A DNA stretch of 45,144 nucleotides from Pseudonocardiaceae bacterium (GCA_009377865.1 WHTH01000035.1:1-45144); one strand, 5' to 3'. Counted from the first letter of the stretch, positions 7,770 through 17,065 are shown. Notes: a model not told the origin generated them from the sequence alone. Translations and numbers: made by a program.

Positions 7770-9118
7770 AGCCGGCGCCCGGGCGGGCCATCGGCGTCGC
7801 GCTGCTGGGCTGCGGCACCGTCGGGGGCGAGGTGGTGCGGTTGCTCACCCAGCAGGCCGGCGAACTCGAGGCCCGGGTCGGGGCACCGGTGCGGCTGGCG
7901 GGCATCGCGGTGCGCCGGCCCCACCGTCACCCGGACGTGCCGCAGGACCTGCTCACCACCGAGGCCTCGGAGCTGGTGACCCGCGACGACGTCGACGTGG
8001 TCGTCGAGGTGATCGGCGGCATCGAGCCGGCGCGGTCGCTGCTGCTCGCCGCGCTGCGCGCCGGCCGGGGTGTGGTCACCGCCAACAAGGAGCTGCTCGC
8101 CGAGCAGGGTGCCGACCTGTTCGCCGCCGCCGACGCGTCGGGCGCCGACCTGTACTTCGAGGCGGCCGTGGCCGGCGCGATCCCGCTGCTGCGCCCGTTG
8201 CGCGAGTCGCTGGCCGGTGACCGCATCAGCCGCATCACCGGCATCGTCAACGGCACCACCAACTACATCCTCTCCGCGATGGACGCCTCCGGCGCCGGCT
8301 ACGCCGAGACGCTCCAGGAGGCCAGCCAGCTCGGCTACGCCGAGGCCGACCCCTCCGCGGACGTGGACGGCTACGACGCCGCCTCCAAGGCCGCGATCCT
8401 CGCATCGCTGGCCTTCCACACCCGCGTGACCAGCGCGGACGTGCACCGCGAGGGCATCGCCGAGCTCAACGCGACCGACGTCGCAGCAGCCCGGCAGCTG
8501 GGGCGGACGGTCAAGCTGCTGGCCATCTGCGAGCGCATCTCGGAGCCGGACGGCTCGGGCGGGGTGACCGAGTCGGTCTCGGCCCGGGTGTACCCGGCGA
8601 TGATCCCGCTGTCGCACCCGCTGGCCGGGGTCAGCGGCGCCTACAACGCGGTGTACGTGGAGGCCGACGCGGCCGGCGCGTTGATGTTCTACGGCCAGGG
8701 CGCCGGCGGCGCGCCGACGGCCAGCGCGGTCCTCGGTGATCTCGTCGCGGTGGCCCGCAACCGGGTGGCCGGCGGTCACGGCCCCCGCGAGTCCGCCTAC
8801 GCGGAGCTGCCGGTGCGCACGATGGGGGAGACCCCGACCAGTTACCACGTCAGTCTCGACGTGACCGATCGTCCGGGTGTGCTGGCCCAGGTGGCGCAGG
8901 TGTTCGCCGAGCACGGGGTGTCGATCTCGGTGGTCCGGCAGGCCGAGCACGCCGACGAGGACGACATGGCGATCCGGCGCCCGCGCGGAGCCAGCCTGGT
9001 GATCGTGACACACATCGCTTCGGACGCCGCGCTGCGCTCCACGGTCGACAAGGTCGCCGGCCTCGACGCCGTGCGTGAGGTGGTCAGCGTGATGCGGGTG
9101 GAGGGCGAGGTGTCGTGA
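7766..9118 (+). CDS. hom: Homoserine dehydrogenase with ACT domain
   Basis: 450 aa. It reduces aspartate-4-semialdehyde to homoserine with NAD(P)H, the branch point from lysine to threonine and methionine. Residues 11-22 ([12 protein letters not shown]) form the nucleotide-binding loop. The catalytic domain carries [27 protein letters not shown] and [11 protein letters not shown]. The C-terminal ACT domain (from ~359, [19 protein letters not shown]) is the usual site of threonine feedback inhibition. Start GTG overlaps the lysA TGA; the stop overlaps the thrC start in the same way. Length and domain order are normal for actinobacteria. Confidence 0.97.
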   Translation: MKPAPGRAIGVALLGCGTVGGEVVRLLTQQAGELEARVGAPVRLAGIAVRRPHRHPDVPQDLLTTEASELVTRDDVDVVVEVIGGIEPARSLLLAALRAGRGVVTANKELLAEQGADLFAAADASGADLYFEAAVAGAIPLLRPLRESLAGDRISRITGIVNGTTNYILSAMDASGAGYAETLQEASQLGYAEADPSADVDGYDAASKAAILASLAFHTRVTSADVHREGIAELNATDVAAARQLGRTVKLLAICERISEPDGSGGVTESVSARVYPAMIPLSHPLAGVSGAYNAVYVEADAAGALMFYGQGAGGAPTASAVLGDLVAVARNRVAGGHGPRESAYAELPVRTMGETPTSYHVSLDVTDRPGVLAQVAQVFAEHGVSISVVRQAEHADEDDMAIRRPRGASLVIVTHIASDAALRSTVDKVAGLDAVREVVSVMRVEGEVS

Positions 9119-10209
9119 GCCGGTTGCTCAGCGCGCCTGCCTGGCCAGGTGTCATCGGTGCCTACGGCGAGCGGATCGGGCTGCCCACCGACCACACCGA
9201 CCACACCGACCACACCGTCGTCACGCTCGCCGAGGGCGGCACGCCGCTGTTGCCCGCCGAGTACCTCTCGGCCAGCACCGGATGCGAGGTGCTGCTCAAG
9301 GTCGAGGGAGCCAACCCGACCGGCTCGTTCAAAGACCGCGGCATGACCGTCGCGGTCACCGACGCGCTCGCCCGTGGTGCCCGTGCGGTGCTCTGCGCGT
9401 CCACCGGCAACACCTCCGCCTCCGCGGCGGCATATGCCGCCAAGGCGGGGCTGAGCAGCGCCGTACTGGTGCCGCAGGGCAAGATCGCGCTGGGCAAGCT
9501 CGCCCAGGCGACCGCCTACGGCGCGCGGATTCTCGCCGTGGACGGCAACTTCGACGACTGCCTGGAACTGGCGCGCAAGACCGCGGCCGACTACCCGGTC
9601 ACGGCGCTGGTGAACTCGGTCAACCCGCTGCGGCTGCACGGTCAGAAGAGCGCCGCCTTCGAGGTGTGCGACGTGCTGGGCCGCGCGCCCGACGTGCACT
9701 GCCTTCCCGTTGGCAACGCCGGCAACATCACCGCCTACTGGATGGGCTACACCGAATACCACGCCGACGGGCTGATCACCTCGGTGCCGCGGATGTTCGG
9801 CTTCCAGGCCGCCGGTGCTGCACCGCTGGTGCACGGCTATCCGGTGCCGGCGCCCGAGACGATCGCCACCGCGATCCGGATCGGCAGCCCCGCCTCCTGG
9901 ACCGGGGCGATGCGGGCCCGCGACGAGTCCGGCGGGCTGTTCGACGCGGTCACCGACGAGCAGATCCTCGAAGCCTACCGGCTGCTCGCCGCTCGCGAGG
10001 GGGTCTTCGTCGAGCCCGCCTCGGCTGCCTCCGTGGCCGGGCTGCTGGCGGTCGCCGGTGACGGTCGGCTGCCGGCCGGCTCGCTGGTGGTGTGCACGGT
10101 GACCGGCCACGGCCTCAAGGATCCCGACACCGCGCTGCAGGACGTCCCGGTGCCAGAGCCGGTGCCCGTCGACCCCGGCGCCGTCGCCGCCGCCCTGGAG
10201 CTCTCGTGA
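9115..10209 (+). CDS. thrC: Threonine synthase
   Basis: 364 aa. PLP enzyme that converts O-phosphohomoserine to threonine. The PLP lysine is K73 in [11 protein letters not shown]; the phosphate-binding region has [19 protein letters not shown]. Other signatures are [18 protein letters not shown] and [15 protein letters not shown], the short bacterial (mycobacterial) class. The N-terminus carries a small repeat, [10 protein letters not shown] (residues 25-34), before the conserved [15 protein letters not shown] overlaps at both ends couple it to hom and thrB. Its substrate is made by the next gene. Confidence 0.97.
   Translation: MSRLLSAPAWPGVIGAYGERIGLPTDHTDHTDHTVVTLAEGGTPLLPAEYLSASTGCEVLLKVEGANPTGSFKDRGMTVAVTDALARGARAVLCASTGNTSASAAAYAAKAGLSSAVLVPQGKIALGKLAQATAYGARILAVDGNFDDCLELARKTAADYPVTALVNSVNPLRLHGQKSAAFEVCDVLGRAPDVHCLPVGNAGNITAYWMGYTEYHADGLITSVPRMFGFQAAGAAPLVHGYPVPAPETIATAIRIGSPASWTGAMRARDESGGLFDAVTDEQILEAYRLLAAREGVFVEPASAASVAGLLAVAGDGRLPAGSLVVCTVTGHGLKDPDTALQDVPVPEPVPVDPGAVAAALELS
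9187..9216 (+). repeat. thrC: 9-bp tandem repeat in thrC
   Basis: Three and one third copies of ACCGACCAC encode Thr-Asp-His repeats just before the conserved ThrC core. This is probably a length-variable site in a surface loop. Confidence 0.8.
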
Positions 10210-10280
10210 GTGGCGCTTCGCGCCCTGAGAGTGGCGATGCGGAGCTGCGGCTCGCCGCCGGCCAGCAGAGCCACTCACGA
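10204..10280. repeat. 77-bp block bounded by 11-bp perfect inverted repeats
   Basis: TCGTGAGTGGC (10204-10214) and its exact reverse complement GCCACTCACGA (10270-10280) enclose 55 bp; an inner hairpin GGCGC-TTC-GCGCC lies at 10212-10224. The block includes the thrC stop and the first ~25 codons of thrB. It has the form of a small palindromic repeat or MITE that has inserted between thrC and thrB. Confidence 0.6.
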
Positions 10281-11195
10281 CCTGTCCACAGGGTGCGGGT
10301 GCGGGCGCCGGCGTCGACCGCGAACCTCGGGTCGGGATTCGATGCGCTCGGGATGGCGCTGGCGTTACACGATGAGGTCGAGTTCGAGGTCGTCGATGGC
10401 GGGTTGTGCATCGAGATCGAGGGCGAGGGGGCCGGGCACGTTCCCACTGACGAGCGACACTTGGTTGTGCGCGCGCTGCGCGTCGCCTGCGAGCACATCG
10501 GGTTCGAGCCGCCGGGCCTGCGGTTGCGCTGCCGCAATCGCATCCCGCACTCGCGGGGGCTGGGCTCGTCGGCTGCCGCCATCGTCTCCGGGGTGCTCGC
10601 GGGTTACGCGCTCGCCGGCATCGAACCGGATGACGCGGTGCTCGAAATCGTCGCCGGCTTCGAGAAGCACGCCGACAACGCTGCGGCGTGCCTGTTCGGG
10701 GGTCTGGCCATCGCGTGGTCGAGTGAAGACGGTTTTCACGCCACCCGGGTCGAGCCCCACCCATCACTGGCTCCCGTAGTGCTGGTGCCCGAGCAGACCT
10801 CCTCCACCCAGGCGAGCCGCGGCCTGCTTCCGGCGCAGGTGCCCCACGCCGATGCCGTGTTCGCGGTGGGCCGCGCGGCACTGGCCGTCCACGCGCTGTC
10901 CCAGGCACCCGCGCTGCTGTTCGCGGCGCTCGACGACCGGTTGCATCAGCCTTACCGTCGAGCAGCCTATCCGGCGACCGGCGAGTTGATCGATGAGTTG
11001 CGCGCCGCCGGGGTGCCCGCTGCGGTGTCGGGTGCCGGACCCACGGTGCTCGCGTTGCCGGGCCTCGCGTCGCCGGGGGCCGGATCGTCGCGGAATTCCG
11101 GGCTGCCCGCCGACGTTGACACGATCGGATTCACGACACACCAGCTCGACGTCGACCGCACCGGCGCCACGGTGCAAGCCCTGACGGGGTCGTGA
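10206..11195 (+). CDS. thrB: Homoserine kinase
   Basis: 329 aa from the GTG overlapping the thrC stop. GHMP kinase that phosphorylates homoserine for ThrC. The N-terminal substrate motif [18 protein letters not shown] (~32-49), the ATP loop [16 protein letters not shown] and the C-terminal [11 protein letters not shown] are intact. Residues 1-29 (Ser/Arg/Glu-rich) are not part of the usual enzyme and lie almost wholly inside the inverted-repeat block 10204-10280. The ancestral start is probably the GTG at 10293 (VRVRAPAS), so translation may use either codon. Last gene of the nrtL-lysA-hom-thrC-thrB operon. Confidence 0.95.
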   Translation: MSGASRPESGDAELRLAAGQQSHSRPVHRVRVRAPASTANLGSGFDALGMALALHDEVEFEVVDGGLCIEIEGEGAGHVPTDERHLVVRALRVACEHIGFEPPGLRLRCRNRIPHSRGLGSSAAAIVSGVLAGYALAGIEPDDAVLEIVAGFEKHADNAAACLFGGLAIAWSSEDGFHATRVEPHPSLAPVVLVPEQTSSTQASRGLLPAQVPHADAVFAVGRAALAVHALSQAPALLFAALDDRLHQPYRRAAYPATGELIDELRAAGVPAAVSGAGPTVLALPGLASPGAGSSRNSGLPADVDTIGFTTHQLDVDRTGATVQALTGS

Positions 11196-11552
11196 GGGGC
11201 TCCGTCAAGACTGATCCGGTCCCATGCGGATCGGCGTCTGTTGCGACACGGACCCGGGTTGTTGCCGCCGGCGCGCTGGACGTCTAGTCTCGGTGGTGTT
11301 CAGACACCGCGCGTACGGACGCCGGTGCCGAGTCCGGGACCTCTCGCCCGGGCACCTTTCTCCCCGTCGTCCGGGATCCACCGTCGCGGGTAGGCAGGCA
11401 CCGACCGTCGCCGGTTGTCGAACCCGTCCCATGCCGGCCGCCCCGTCGTCCCTTGTCGGGTCGGCCCGCATCGGAAAGGCGCCGTCCCGCGTCCCGCCGG
11501 CGGCGAACACGCTGGCACGGGTGACTGCCCGAGCCGGTCAGGAAGGACCTGC
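11196..11552 (+). promoter_or_regulatory. rho promoter and long 5' leader
   Basis: A good sigma-A-type promoter: TTGCCG (11262-11267), 17-bp spacer, TAGTCT (11285-11290). Transcription from ~11297 would leave a leader of ~255 nt before rho. The leader is C/pyrimidine-rich, with several CCGTCGTCC-like stretches, which could load Rho. Autoregulation by Rho-dependent termination in the leader is known for rho in other bacteria and is inferred here. I see no ORF in it. Confidence 0.5.
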
Positions 11553-13499
11553 GTGAGCGACACTGATCTCCTGAGTAGCGACGTTACGGGCGCTGCTCCC
11601 TCCGATGACCGCCCCCCCGACAGCAACTCCCGGTCGGATACTGCCGCCGGCGAGCAGTCCGACACCGTGCCCAACAGCAACGGCACCCCACCGCGGCGTC
11701 GCGGCGGTCTTTCCGGGATGGTCCTGGCCGAGCTGCGCGAGCTCGCTGGCGAGCTGGGCGTCTCCGACACCTCGGGGATGCGCAAGGGCGACCTGATCGC
11801 GGCCATCAAGGAGCGTCAGGGCCCGGGTACTGGGCGCCGTGGCGGCCCTGGCCGTGCCGAGCAGCTGGCACTCGAGGACAACGCGGGCTCGAAGACCGCT
11901 GACTCCGCAACCGAGCCGACATCGGGTCCGTCGCAACCCCCGACGTCGGCACCGGAGCAGCAGGCCACCGCGCCCGGCACCGAGCCGCGGCGCCAAGAAT
12001 CTGATGGCGGTGACACCGTGCCCGGTAACGGGCAGCCCGGCCAAAATGGTGGGGACCGCTCCCGCAACCGTCGTCGCCGCTCCGGGGGCCGTGGCGACGG
12101 CGGACGCCCCGATGGCGACCAGGGTGGCCAGGGCAGCCAGAACCAGGGCAACCAGAACCAGGGCAACCAGAACCAGGGCAACCAGAACCAGGGCAACCAG
12201 AACCAGGGCAGCCAGAACCAGAACAACGGGCCCCGCGATGACGACGACGATGGCGGTCGCCGTCGCGGCCGCCGGTTCCGGGACCGCAACCGGCGCAATC
12301 GCGGCGAGCGTGGCGACCGGCGCGACGGTGGGGGGGACCTGGAGGTCCGCGAGGACGACGTCCTGCTCCCGGTCGCAGGGATCCTCGACGTGCTGGACAA
12401 CTACGCGTTCGTCCGCACCTCGGGCTACCTTTCCGGGCCCAACGACGTGTACGTCTCGCTCTCACTGGTGCGCAAGCACGGGTTGCGCCGGGGTGACGCG
12501 ATCACCGGTGCGGTACGTCAGCCCCGTGAAGGTGAGCAGCAGCGGCAGAAGTTCAACCCGCTGGTGCGGGTGGACTCCATCAACGGTCTGGACACCGAGG
12601 CGGCGAAAGGGCGCCCCGAGTTCATGAAGCTGACGCCGCTGTACCCGAACGAGCGGCTGCGGCTGGAGACCGAGTCACACCTGCTCACGACCCGCGTGAT
12701 AGATCTGGTGATGCCGATCGGCAAGGGCCAGCGCGCGTTGATCGTCTCGCCGCCCAAGGCGGGCAAGACGATGGTGCTGCAGTCGATCGCGAATGCCATT
12801 ACCACAAACAACCCGGAATGCCACCTGATGGTCGTCCTCGTCGACGAGCGGCCGGAGGAGGTCACCGACATGCAGCGGTCGGTGAAGGGTGAGGTCATCG
12901 CCTCCACCTTCGACCGCCCGCCGTCGGACCACACCTCCGTGGCGGAGCTGGCCATCGAGCGCGCCAGGCGGCTGGTCGAGATGGGCCACGACGTCGTCGT
13001 GCTGCTCGACTCGATCACCCGGCTGGGCCGGGCCTACAACCTGGCAGCACCGGCGTCCGGCCGGATCCTATCGGGTGGTGTCGACTCCACCGCGCTCTAC
13101 CCGCCGAAGCGGTTCCTCGGTGCGGCGCGCAACATCGAAGAGGGCGGCTCGTTGACGATCTTCGCCACGGCGCTGGTGGAGACCGGCTCGGCAATGGACA
13201 CGGTGATCTTCGAGGAGTTCAAGGGCACCGGCAACTCCGAGCTCAAGCTCGACCGCAAGATCGCCGACAAGCGGGTCTTCCCGGCGGTCGATGTGGACGC
13301 GTCGAGCACCCGCAAGGAGGAACTGCTGCTGTCCCCCGACGAGATGGCGGTGACCCACAAGCTGCGGAGGGTGCTGTCAGCGCTGGACGATCAGCAGGCT
13401 CTGGAGCTGGTGCTCGACCGGCTGCGCAAGAGCCGGACCAACATCGAATTCCTGATGCAGGTCGCCAAGACCACCCCCGGTGGCAACGGCGACGAGTGA
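11553..13499 (+). CDS. rho: Transcription termination factor Rho with disordered N-terminus
   Basis: 648 aa from GTG 11553, 6 nt after the SD-like GGAAGGA. Hexameric RNA-dependent ATPase that ends transcription. After a variable start comes the Rho_N helical unit ([29 protein letters not shown], ~50-87). Then a ~120-residue Gly/Arg/Asn/Gln-rich disordered insert that includes six NQNQG-type repeats (195-224) and RGG-like basic patches. The RNA-binding CSD ([20 protein letters not shown]) follows, and then the RecA-like motor with Walker A SPPKAGKT (K405), the [14 protein letters not shown] region and [18 protein letters not shown]. Such inserts occur in high-GC actinobacterial Rho and help on GC-rich RNA; the repeat run is unusual. 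Confidence 0.96.
   Translation: MSDTDLLSSDVTGAAPSDDRPPDSNSRSDTAAGEQSDTVPNSNGTPPRRRGGLSGMVLAELRELAGELGVSDTSGMRKGDLIAAIKERQGPGTGRRGGPGRAEQLALEDNAGSKTADSATEPTSGPSQPPTSAPEQQATAPGTEPRRQESDGGDTVPGNGQPGQNGGDRSRNRRRRSGGRGDGGRPDGDQGGQGSQNQGNQNQGNQNQGNQNQGNQNQGSQNQNNGPRDDDDDGGRRRGRRFRDRNRRNRGERGDRRDGGGDLEVREDDVLLPVAGILDVLDNYAFVRTSGYLSGPNDVYVSLSLVRKHGLRRGDAITGAVRQPREGEQQRQKFNPLVRVDSINGLDTEAAKGRPEFMKLTPLYPNERLRLETESHLLTTRVIDLVMPIGKGQRALIVSPPKAGKTMVLQSIANAITTNNPECHLMVVLVDERPEEVTDMQRSVKGEVIASTFDRPPSDHTSVAELAIERARRLVEMGHDVVVLLDSITRLGRAYNLAAPASGRILSGGVDSTALYPPKRFLGAARNIEEGGSLTIFATALVETGSAMDTVIFEEFKGTGNSELKLDRKIADKRVFPAVDVDASSTRKEELLLSPDEMAVTHKLRRVLSALDDQQALELVLDRLRKSRTNIEFLMQVAKTTPGGNGDE
12135..12224 (+). 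repeat. rho: 15-bp tandem repeat encoding NQNQG units in Rho
   Basis: Six consecutive 15-bp units (five S/NQNQG and a last SQNQN). Neighbouring units are nearly identical at DNA level (AACCAGAACCAGGGC), which points to recent expansion by slippage. The encoded run is prion-like in composition. Confidence 0.85.
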
Positions 13500-13501
13500 C
13501 G

Positions 13502-13559
13502 CGCCTGGCGGCGCACCCGAATCGGTAGACACTGCGGAACATCGCGCCGCCACCAGGCG
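13502..13559 (+). terminator. Long hairpin after rho
   Basis: CGCCTGG-CGGCGC (13502-13514) pairs with GCGCCG-(CCA bulge)-CCAGGCG (13544-13559): 13 bp with one 3-nt bulge and a ~29-nt loop, starting 3 nt after the rho stop. There is no U-run, as is common in actinobacteria. Confidence 0.55.
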
Positions 13560-13664
13560 TTGCAGGCCCTGCTAGCTTGTCTGGCAGACTAAACAGCCGA
13601 GCCTGGGCACCGGTTCACCTCGCTCGTGGCAAGCGGGGACCCGGCGCCATGAGGAGAGGACTGC

Positions 13665-13877
13665 ATGAAGAGCGGAATCCACCCCGAGTACATCGACACG
13701 CAGGTCACCTGCAACTGCGGGAACACGTTCACGACCCGCAGCACCAAGAGCAACGGCAGCATTCACGTCGAGATATGCGCGAACTGCCACCCGTTCTACA
13801 CGGGCAAGCAGAAGATCCTCGACACCGGTGGCCGGGTGGCGCGCTTCGAGCAGCGCTACGGCAAGCGCCGGAAGTAA
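13665..13877 (+). CDS. rpmE: 50S ribosomal protein L31 (zinc-binding type)
   Basis: 70 aa, standard length. It starts [16 protein letters not shown] and carries the four cysteines C16, C18, C37 and C40 (TCNCGN...[12 protein letters not shown]), so it is the C+ zinc form. It ends with the basic [14 protein letters not shown] that contacts rRNA. SD GAGGAGAGG lies 5 nt before the ATG. Position between rho and prfA is conserved in actinobacteria. In species with a zinc-free L31 paralogue, that copy is Zur-regulated; none is seen here. Confidence 0.97.
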   Translation: MKSGIHPEYIDTQVTCNCGNTFTTRSTKSNGSIHVEICANCHPFYTGKQKILDTGGRVARFEQRYGKRRK

Positions 13878-13890
13878 GACCTCACGCGGC

Positions 13891-13916
13891 GCGCCCGTCC
13901 CTGCCGGGGCGGGCGC
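13891..13916 (+). terminator. GC-rich hairpin between rpmE and prfA
   Basis: GCGCCCGTCCC, loop TGCC, GGGGCGGGCGC: an 11-bp stem with one G-U pair, 14 nt after the rpmE stop and 28 nt before prfA. No U-tract. It may attenuate rather than fully end transcription. Confidence 0.5.
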
Positions 13917-13944
13917 CCGTCATGAGCTGCACGGGGAGAACAAG

Positions 13945-15000
13945 GTGGACACCGCGGCGGTGCAGGCGTTGCTTGCCGAGCACGCCGAGCTGGAGCGCCA
14001 GCTCGCCGATCCCGAGCTGCACGCCGATCAGGGCACCGCGCGGAAGGTGGGCCGGCGCTACGGCGAGCTCAGCCGGATCGTGCGCACGGTCCGTGAGCTC
14101 GACACCGCCCGGATCGATCTCGACGCAGCCCGCGAGCTGGCCGCGCAGGATCCCGACTTCGCGGCCGAGGCCGATGCGCTCGCCGCCCGCGTCCCCGAAC
14201 TGGAGCGCGAGCTCGGCGAGCTGCTGCTGCCGCATGACCCGCACGATGACGACGACGTCGTGATGGAGATCAAGTCGGGGGAGGGCGGTGCCGAGTCGGC
14301 GCTGTTCGCCGGGGATCTGCTCCGGATGTACCTGCGCTACGCCGAGCGTCACGGCTGGCGGGCCGAGGTGCTCGGCGCCACCGAGGCCGAGCTCGGCGGC
14401 GTCAAGGACGTCACGGTGTCGGTCAAGGGCAGCACCGAGTCCGGGGTGTGGGAGCGGTTGAAGTTCGAGGGCGGTGTGCACCGCGTGCAGCGGGTCCCCG
14501 TCACCGAGTCGGCCGGCCGCATCCACACGTCGGCGGCAGGCGTGCTGGTCTATCCCGAGCAGGACGATGTCGAGGTCGAGATCGATGACAAGGACCTGCG
14601 CACCGACGTCTTCCGCTCCTCGGGCCCCGGAGGGCAGAGCGTGAACACCACCGACTCTGCCGTCCGCATCACTCACCTGCCGACCGGGATCGTCGTGTCC
14701 TGCCAGAACGAGAAGTCGCAGATCCAGAACCGGCTCCGCGCGGTGCAGGTGCTGCGTGCCCGGCTGCAGGCCATGGCAGAGGAGGAAGCCGCCGCGAAGG
14801 CCGCCGACACCCGGCACTCGCAGGTACGCACCGTCGACCGTTCGGAGCGGGTGCGCACCTACAACTTCCCCGAGAATCGCATCGCCGACCACCGGGTCAA
14901 CTACAAGGCCCACAACCTCGATGCGGTGCTCGACGGGGACCTCGACGGCGTGCTCGACGCGCTGGTGGCGGCCGACCGCGCGGAGCGGCTGCGCCAGTAG
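13945..15000 (+). CDS. prfA: Peptide chain release factor 1
   Basis: 351 aa from GTG 13945 (SD GGGGAGAA upstream). RF1 recognises UAA and UAG. The codon-recognition motif is P-V-T in [16 protein letters not shown], within the RF1 P-x-T rule. The peptidyl-tRNA hydrolysis motif GGQ is at about 229-231 ([18 protein letters not shown]). A helical N-terminal domain and the [21 protein letters not shown]-terminus are present. The following gene, prmC, encodes the enzyme that methylates the GGQ glutamine; the functional pair overlaps at the promoter level, with the prmC -10 box formed by the prfA stop codon region. Confidence 0.97.
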   Translation: MDTAAVQALLAEHAELERQLADPELHADQGTARKVGRRYGELSRIVRTVRELDTARIDLDAARELAAQDPDFAAEADALAARVPELERELGELLLPHDPHDDDDVVMEIKSGEGGAESALFAGDLLRMYLRYAERHGWRAEVLGATEAELGGVKDVTVSVKGSTESGVWERLKFEGGVHRVQRVPVTESAGRIHTSAAGVLVYPEQDDVEVEIDDKDLRTDVFRSSGPGGQSVNTTDSAVRITHLPTGIVVSCQNEKSQIQNRLRAVQVLRARLQAMAEEEAAAKAADTRHSQVRTVDRSERVRTYNFPENRIADHRVNYKAHNLDAVLDGDLDGVLDALVAADRAERLRQ

Positions 15001-15003
15001 GCT
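14998..15003 (+). promoter_or_regulatory. -10 box (TAGGCT) for leaderless prmC
   Basis: TAGGCT begins with the prfA stop codon and ends 7 nt before the prmC GTG. No SD precedes that GTG, so a separate leaderless transcript is likely. Confidence 0.45.
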
Positions 15004-15010
15004 GCAGCGC

Positions 15011-15988
15011 GTGAGTCGCCAACCCCTGCGGCTGGCCGTACTGGAGGCCGAGCGGATGCTTGCCGATGCCGGGGTCGCCTCCCCCCGCACCGACGCCGAG
15101 GTGCTCGCCGCCCACGTGCTGGGCATCGAGCGCGGCCGGCTGCCGCTGGTGCCGCTCGTCGATCCACCGGTGGTCGAGGCGCTTCGCAAGCTCGTGACCG
15201 AGCGGGCAAGGCGGGTGCCGCTGCAGCACCTGACCGGCAGCGCCGCGGTCGGGGGGATCGAGGTCGCCGTCGGGCCCGGAGTGTTCGTGCCGCGGCCGGA
15301 GACCGAACTGCTGCTGGCGTGGGGGCTGGAGCTGCTCGAGGGCATCAACTCACCGCTGGTCATCGACCTGTGCACCGGTTCGGGCGCGCTCGCGCTGGCC
15401 GTGGCCCACGCCCGCCCCGACGCCGAGGTCCACGCCGTCGAGTCCGACCAGGCAGCGCTGAGCTGGGCGCGCCGCAACGCCGATACGCTGGCTGATTCCG
15501 GCGACACCGCGATCTGGCTGCATTACGGGGACGTCAGCGACACGGCGCTGCTCACGAAGTTCGACGGGATGGCAGATCTGGTGCTGTGCAACCCGCCCTA
15601 CGTCCCGCTCAGCGCACAGGTCGCGCCCGAGGTGGCACGGCACGACCCGCACCTGGCTGTCTTCGCCGGTCCCGACGGCCTCGCCGTGATCCCGGACGTG
15701 GTTCGCACCGGTGTCCGGTTGCTGCGCGAGGGCGGGGGCATCGCCATCGAGCACGACGACAGCCATGGCGAGGCAGTGCCCGGCCTGCTGGCGCAGCGCC
15801 GCGTGCTCACCGACGTCGCCGATCACGCCGACCTCGCCGGCAGGCCGAGGTACGCCACCGCCCGTCGCCGGGTCGCCGATGCTTCGACCCTGCAAGCAGG
15901 TCTCAGTACTGATGCTTCGACCCTGCAAGCAGGTCTCAGTACTGATGCTTCGACCCTGCAAGCAGGTCTCAGGCCGGCGTCTCGCTGA
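15011..15988 (+). CDS. prmC: Release factor glutamine methyltransferase
   Basis: 325 aa. SAM-dependent N5-methylation of the GGQ glutamine of release factors. It has the N-terminal helical substrate-binding domain (TDAEVLAAHVLGIERGRL, PLQHLTGSAAV), FVPRPETELLLAW, motif I VIDLCTGSGALALAVA and the catalytic NPPY in VLCNPPYVPL. After RRRVA the C-terminus is abnormal: 2.9 copies of an 11-residue unit (DASTLQAGLST) encoded by a 33-bp DNA repeat. The natural end was probably near YATARRRV. The last 20 bp overlap the end of the convergent SGNH gene. The catalytic part appears intact. Confidence 0.94.
   Translation: MSRQPLRLAVLEAERMLADAGVASPRTDAEVLAAHVLGIERGRLPLVPLVDPPVVEALRKLVTERARRVPLQHLTGSAAVGGIEVAVGPGVFVPRPETELLLAWGLELLEGINSPLVIDLCTGSGALALAVAHARPDAEVHAVESDQAALSWARRNADTLADSGDTAIWLHYGDVSDTALLTKFDGMADLVLCNPPYVPLSAQVAPEVARHDPHLAVFAGPDGLAVIPDVVRTGVRLLREGGGIAIEHDDSHGEAVPGLLAQRRVLTDVADHADLAGRPRYATARRRVADASTLQAGLSTDASTLQAGLSTDASTLQAGLRPASR
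15878..15972. repeat. 33-bp direct repeat, 2.9 copies, with internal hairpins
   Basis: Units at 15878-15910, 15911-15943 and 15944-15972 (partial) are identical. Each contains CCTGC-AA-GCAGG, a 5-bp hairpin with a tiny loop. The array covers the 3' end of prmC and just reaches the stop of the opposite gene, so it sits exactly at the convergent junction. Confidence 0.85.
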
Positions 15989-16856
15989 GCGTTCCGAGCA
16001 CCAGGTCCGAGACGGCCTGCATCCCGCTGGCGTTGGGGTGTACCGGGAACGCGGGACGGTTGGGTATAAAGCCCTCCACCCAGCGGGTGAATGGGCCGGC
16101 GCAGACGTCGCGGCCCAGCGAGTTCGCGTAGGGGTCGGTGAACAGCGCGCCGTGCGCGTCGGCCTGCTCGGCCATCATCTCGGTGAGCTGGCGCTGGATG
16201 CCGTCGAGGTAGGGCACGTCGCCGCGGGCGATCGGCACAAGCGGGAAGCATCCCGTCGTCGGTGGCAGGATGCGCAGATATCCGACGAGCACCACCGTCG
16301 CGTCCGGTGAGCGTTCGGTGATGCCCTGCAGCACTCCTGCCAGCTCGGGTGCCGCGGCGTCGATCCGCGCTGCGTACTCGTCGCCGCCCCCGGCCGTGGC
16401 CTGCTCGCGGCACGGGTCGCCCTGCGGATCGGTGACGCTGAGCTGGGCGCAAGTCGTGACGATGTCGCCGAATCCGATGTCGTTGCCGACGATGCCGACG
16501 GTGACGAGGTCGGTGTCGGGACGCAGCGCGTCGAACTGCGGCGGGTTGACGCCGAGCGGGACGGTCTGCGGCTCGGTCATGTCCTCGGTCACTGCGGCGC
16601 TGCAGCTGACGTCGGTGAACTGCTCGACGCCCAGCCCCGTCGCGACCATCGAGGGGTAGTTGCGTGTCGAGCGCGCGCAACCGACCGGATCGGCACGCTG
16701 CAGCGGGATGAACGGCCCCGCCGTGAAGGAGTCACCCAACGCCACGTAGTGCTCGATCTCGTCCTGCTGCTGTTGGGCTGTGACCGCGGGTACCGCGAGC
16801 AGGGTCATGGTCACCACGCCGATCACGGCGAGCACGCACCGACGCACAACGCGCAT
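15969..16856 (-). CDS. Secreted SGNH/GDSL hydrolase
   Basis: 295 aa. Signal peptide (basic MRVVRRCV, hydrophobic core VIGVVTMTLLAVPAV, AxA-like site TAQ near residue 28), so it is exported. The SGNH blocks are: I GDSFTAGP (nucleophile Ser), III GNDIGFGD (G and N oxyanion residues) and the C-terminal D-x-x-H (FPVHPNASG). Cys residues are placed as in actinobacterial secreted lipases/esterases of the Streptomyces SGNH type, with probable disulfides. Likely substrates are lipid or acetyl esters outside the cell. A strong purine-rich SD (GGGAGGGAGGGA) precedes the ATG. The 3' end overlaps prmC by 20 bp. Confidence 0.92.
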   Translation of the reverse strand: MRVVRRCVLAVIGVVTMTLLAVPAVTAQQQQDEIEHYVALGDSFTAGPFIPLQRADPVGCARSTRNYPSMVATGLGVEQFTDVSCSAAVTEDMTEPQTVPLGVNPPQFDALRPDTDLVTVGIVGNDIGFGDIVTTCAQLSVTDPQGDPCREQATAGGGDEYAARIDAAAPELAGVLQGITERSPDATVVLVGYLRILPPTTGCFPLVPIARGDVPYLDGIQRQLTEMMAEQADAHGALFTDPYANSLGRDVCAGPFTRWVEGFIPNRPAFPVHPNASGMQAVSDLVLGTLSETPA

Positions 16857-16885
16857 CCGTCCCTCCCTCCCTCGGTCGATCGAAT

Positions 16886-16897
16886 CGTGCTAGCACG
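16886..16897. promoter_or_regulatory. 12-bp perfect palindrome upstream of SGNH gene
   Basis: CGTGCTAGCACG, 30 nt upstream of the SGNH ATG, is the kind of symmetric site bound by TetR-type or similar dimers. The regulator is not in the window. Function is inferred from position only. Confidence 0.35.
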
Positions 16898-17051
16898 TTC
16901 ACGGCCTGTCAACGCTTCGTTCGGCGGTGCACCGTTTTGCCGCGTGCTTGTGCAACGAAGGGCGCCTTCGCGGCGCCGGCAACTCTCCGTACCCCGCCGG
17001 ACCTGAAATCCTGCGTAGACGGGGTCCGCGCGCCCTGCCGGGACGTGGCCG

Positions 17052-17057
17052 TAGGCT
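17052..17057 (+). promoter_or_regulatory. -10 box (TAGGCT) for leaderless tsaC
   Basis: TAGGCT ends 8 nt before the GTG at 17066; no SD is present between them. Confidence 0.5.
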
Positions 17058-17065
17058 GCGTGCCC

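Noticed and set aside
8842-10908. 688-codon open frame on the minus strand across hom, thrC and thrB
   Set aside because: It is antisense to three strongly conserved enzymes. The product is Arg/Gly/Ala-rich without domains, the usual shadow of GC-rich coding DNA.
12135-12224. Possible CRISPR-like or satellite array
   Set aside because: The units are contiguous 15-bp copies without spacers and lie in frame inside rho.
15878-15972. CRISPR array
   Set aside because: The direct repeats have no unique spacers, number under three full copies, and no cas genes are near.
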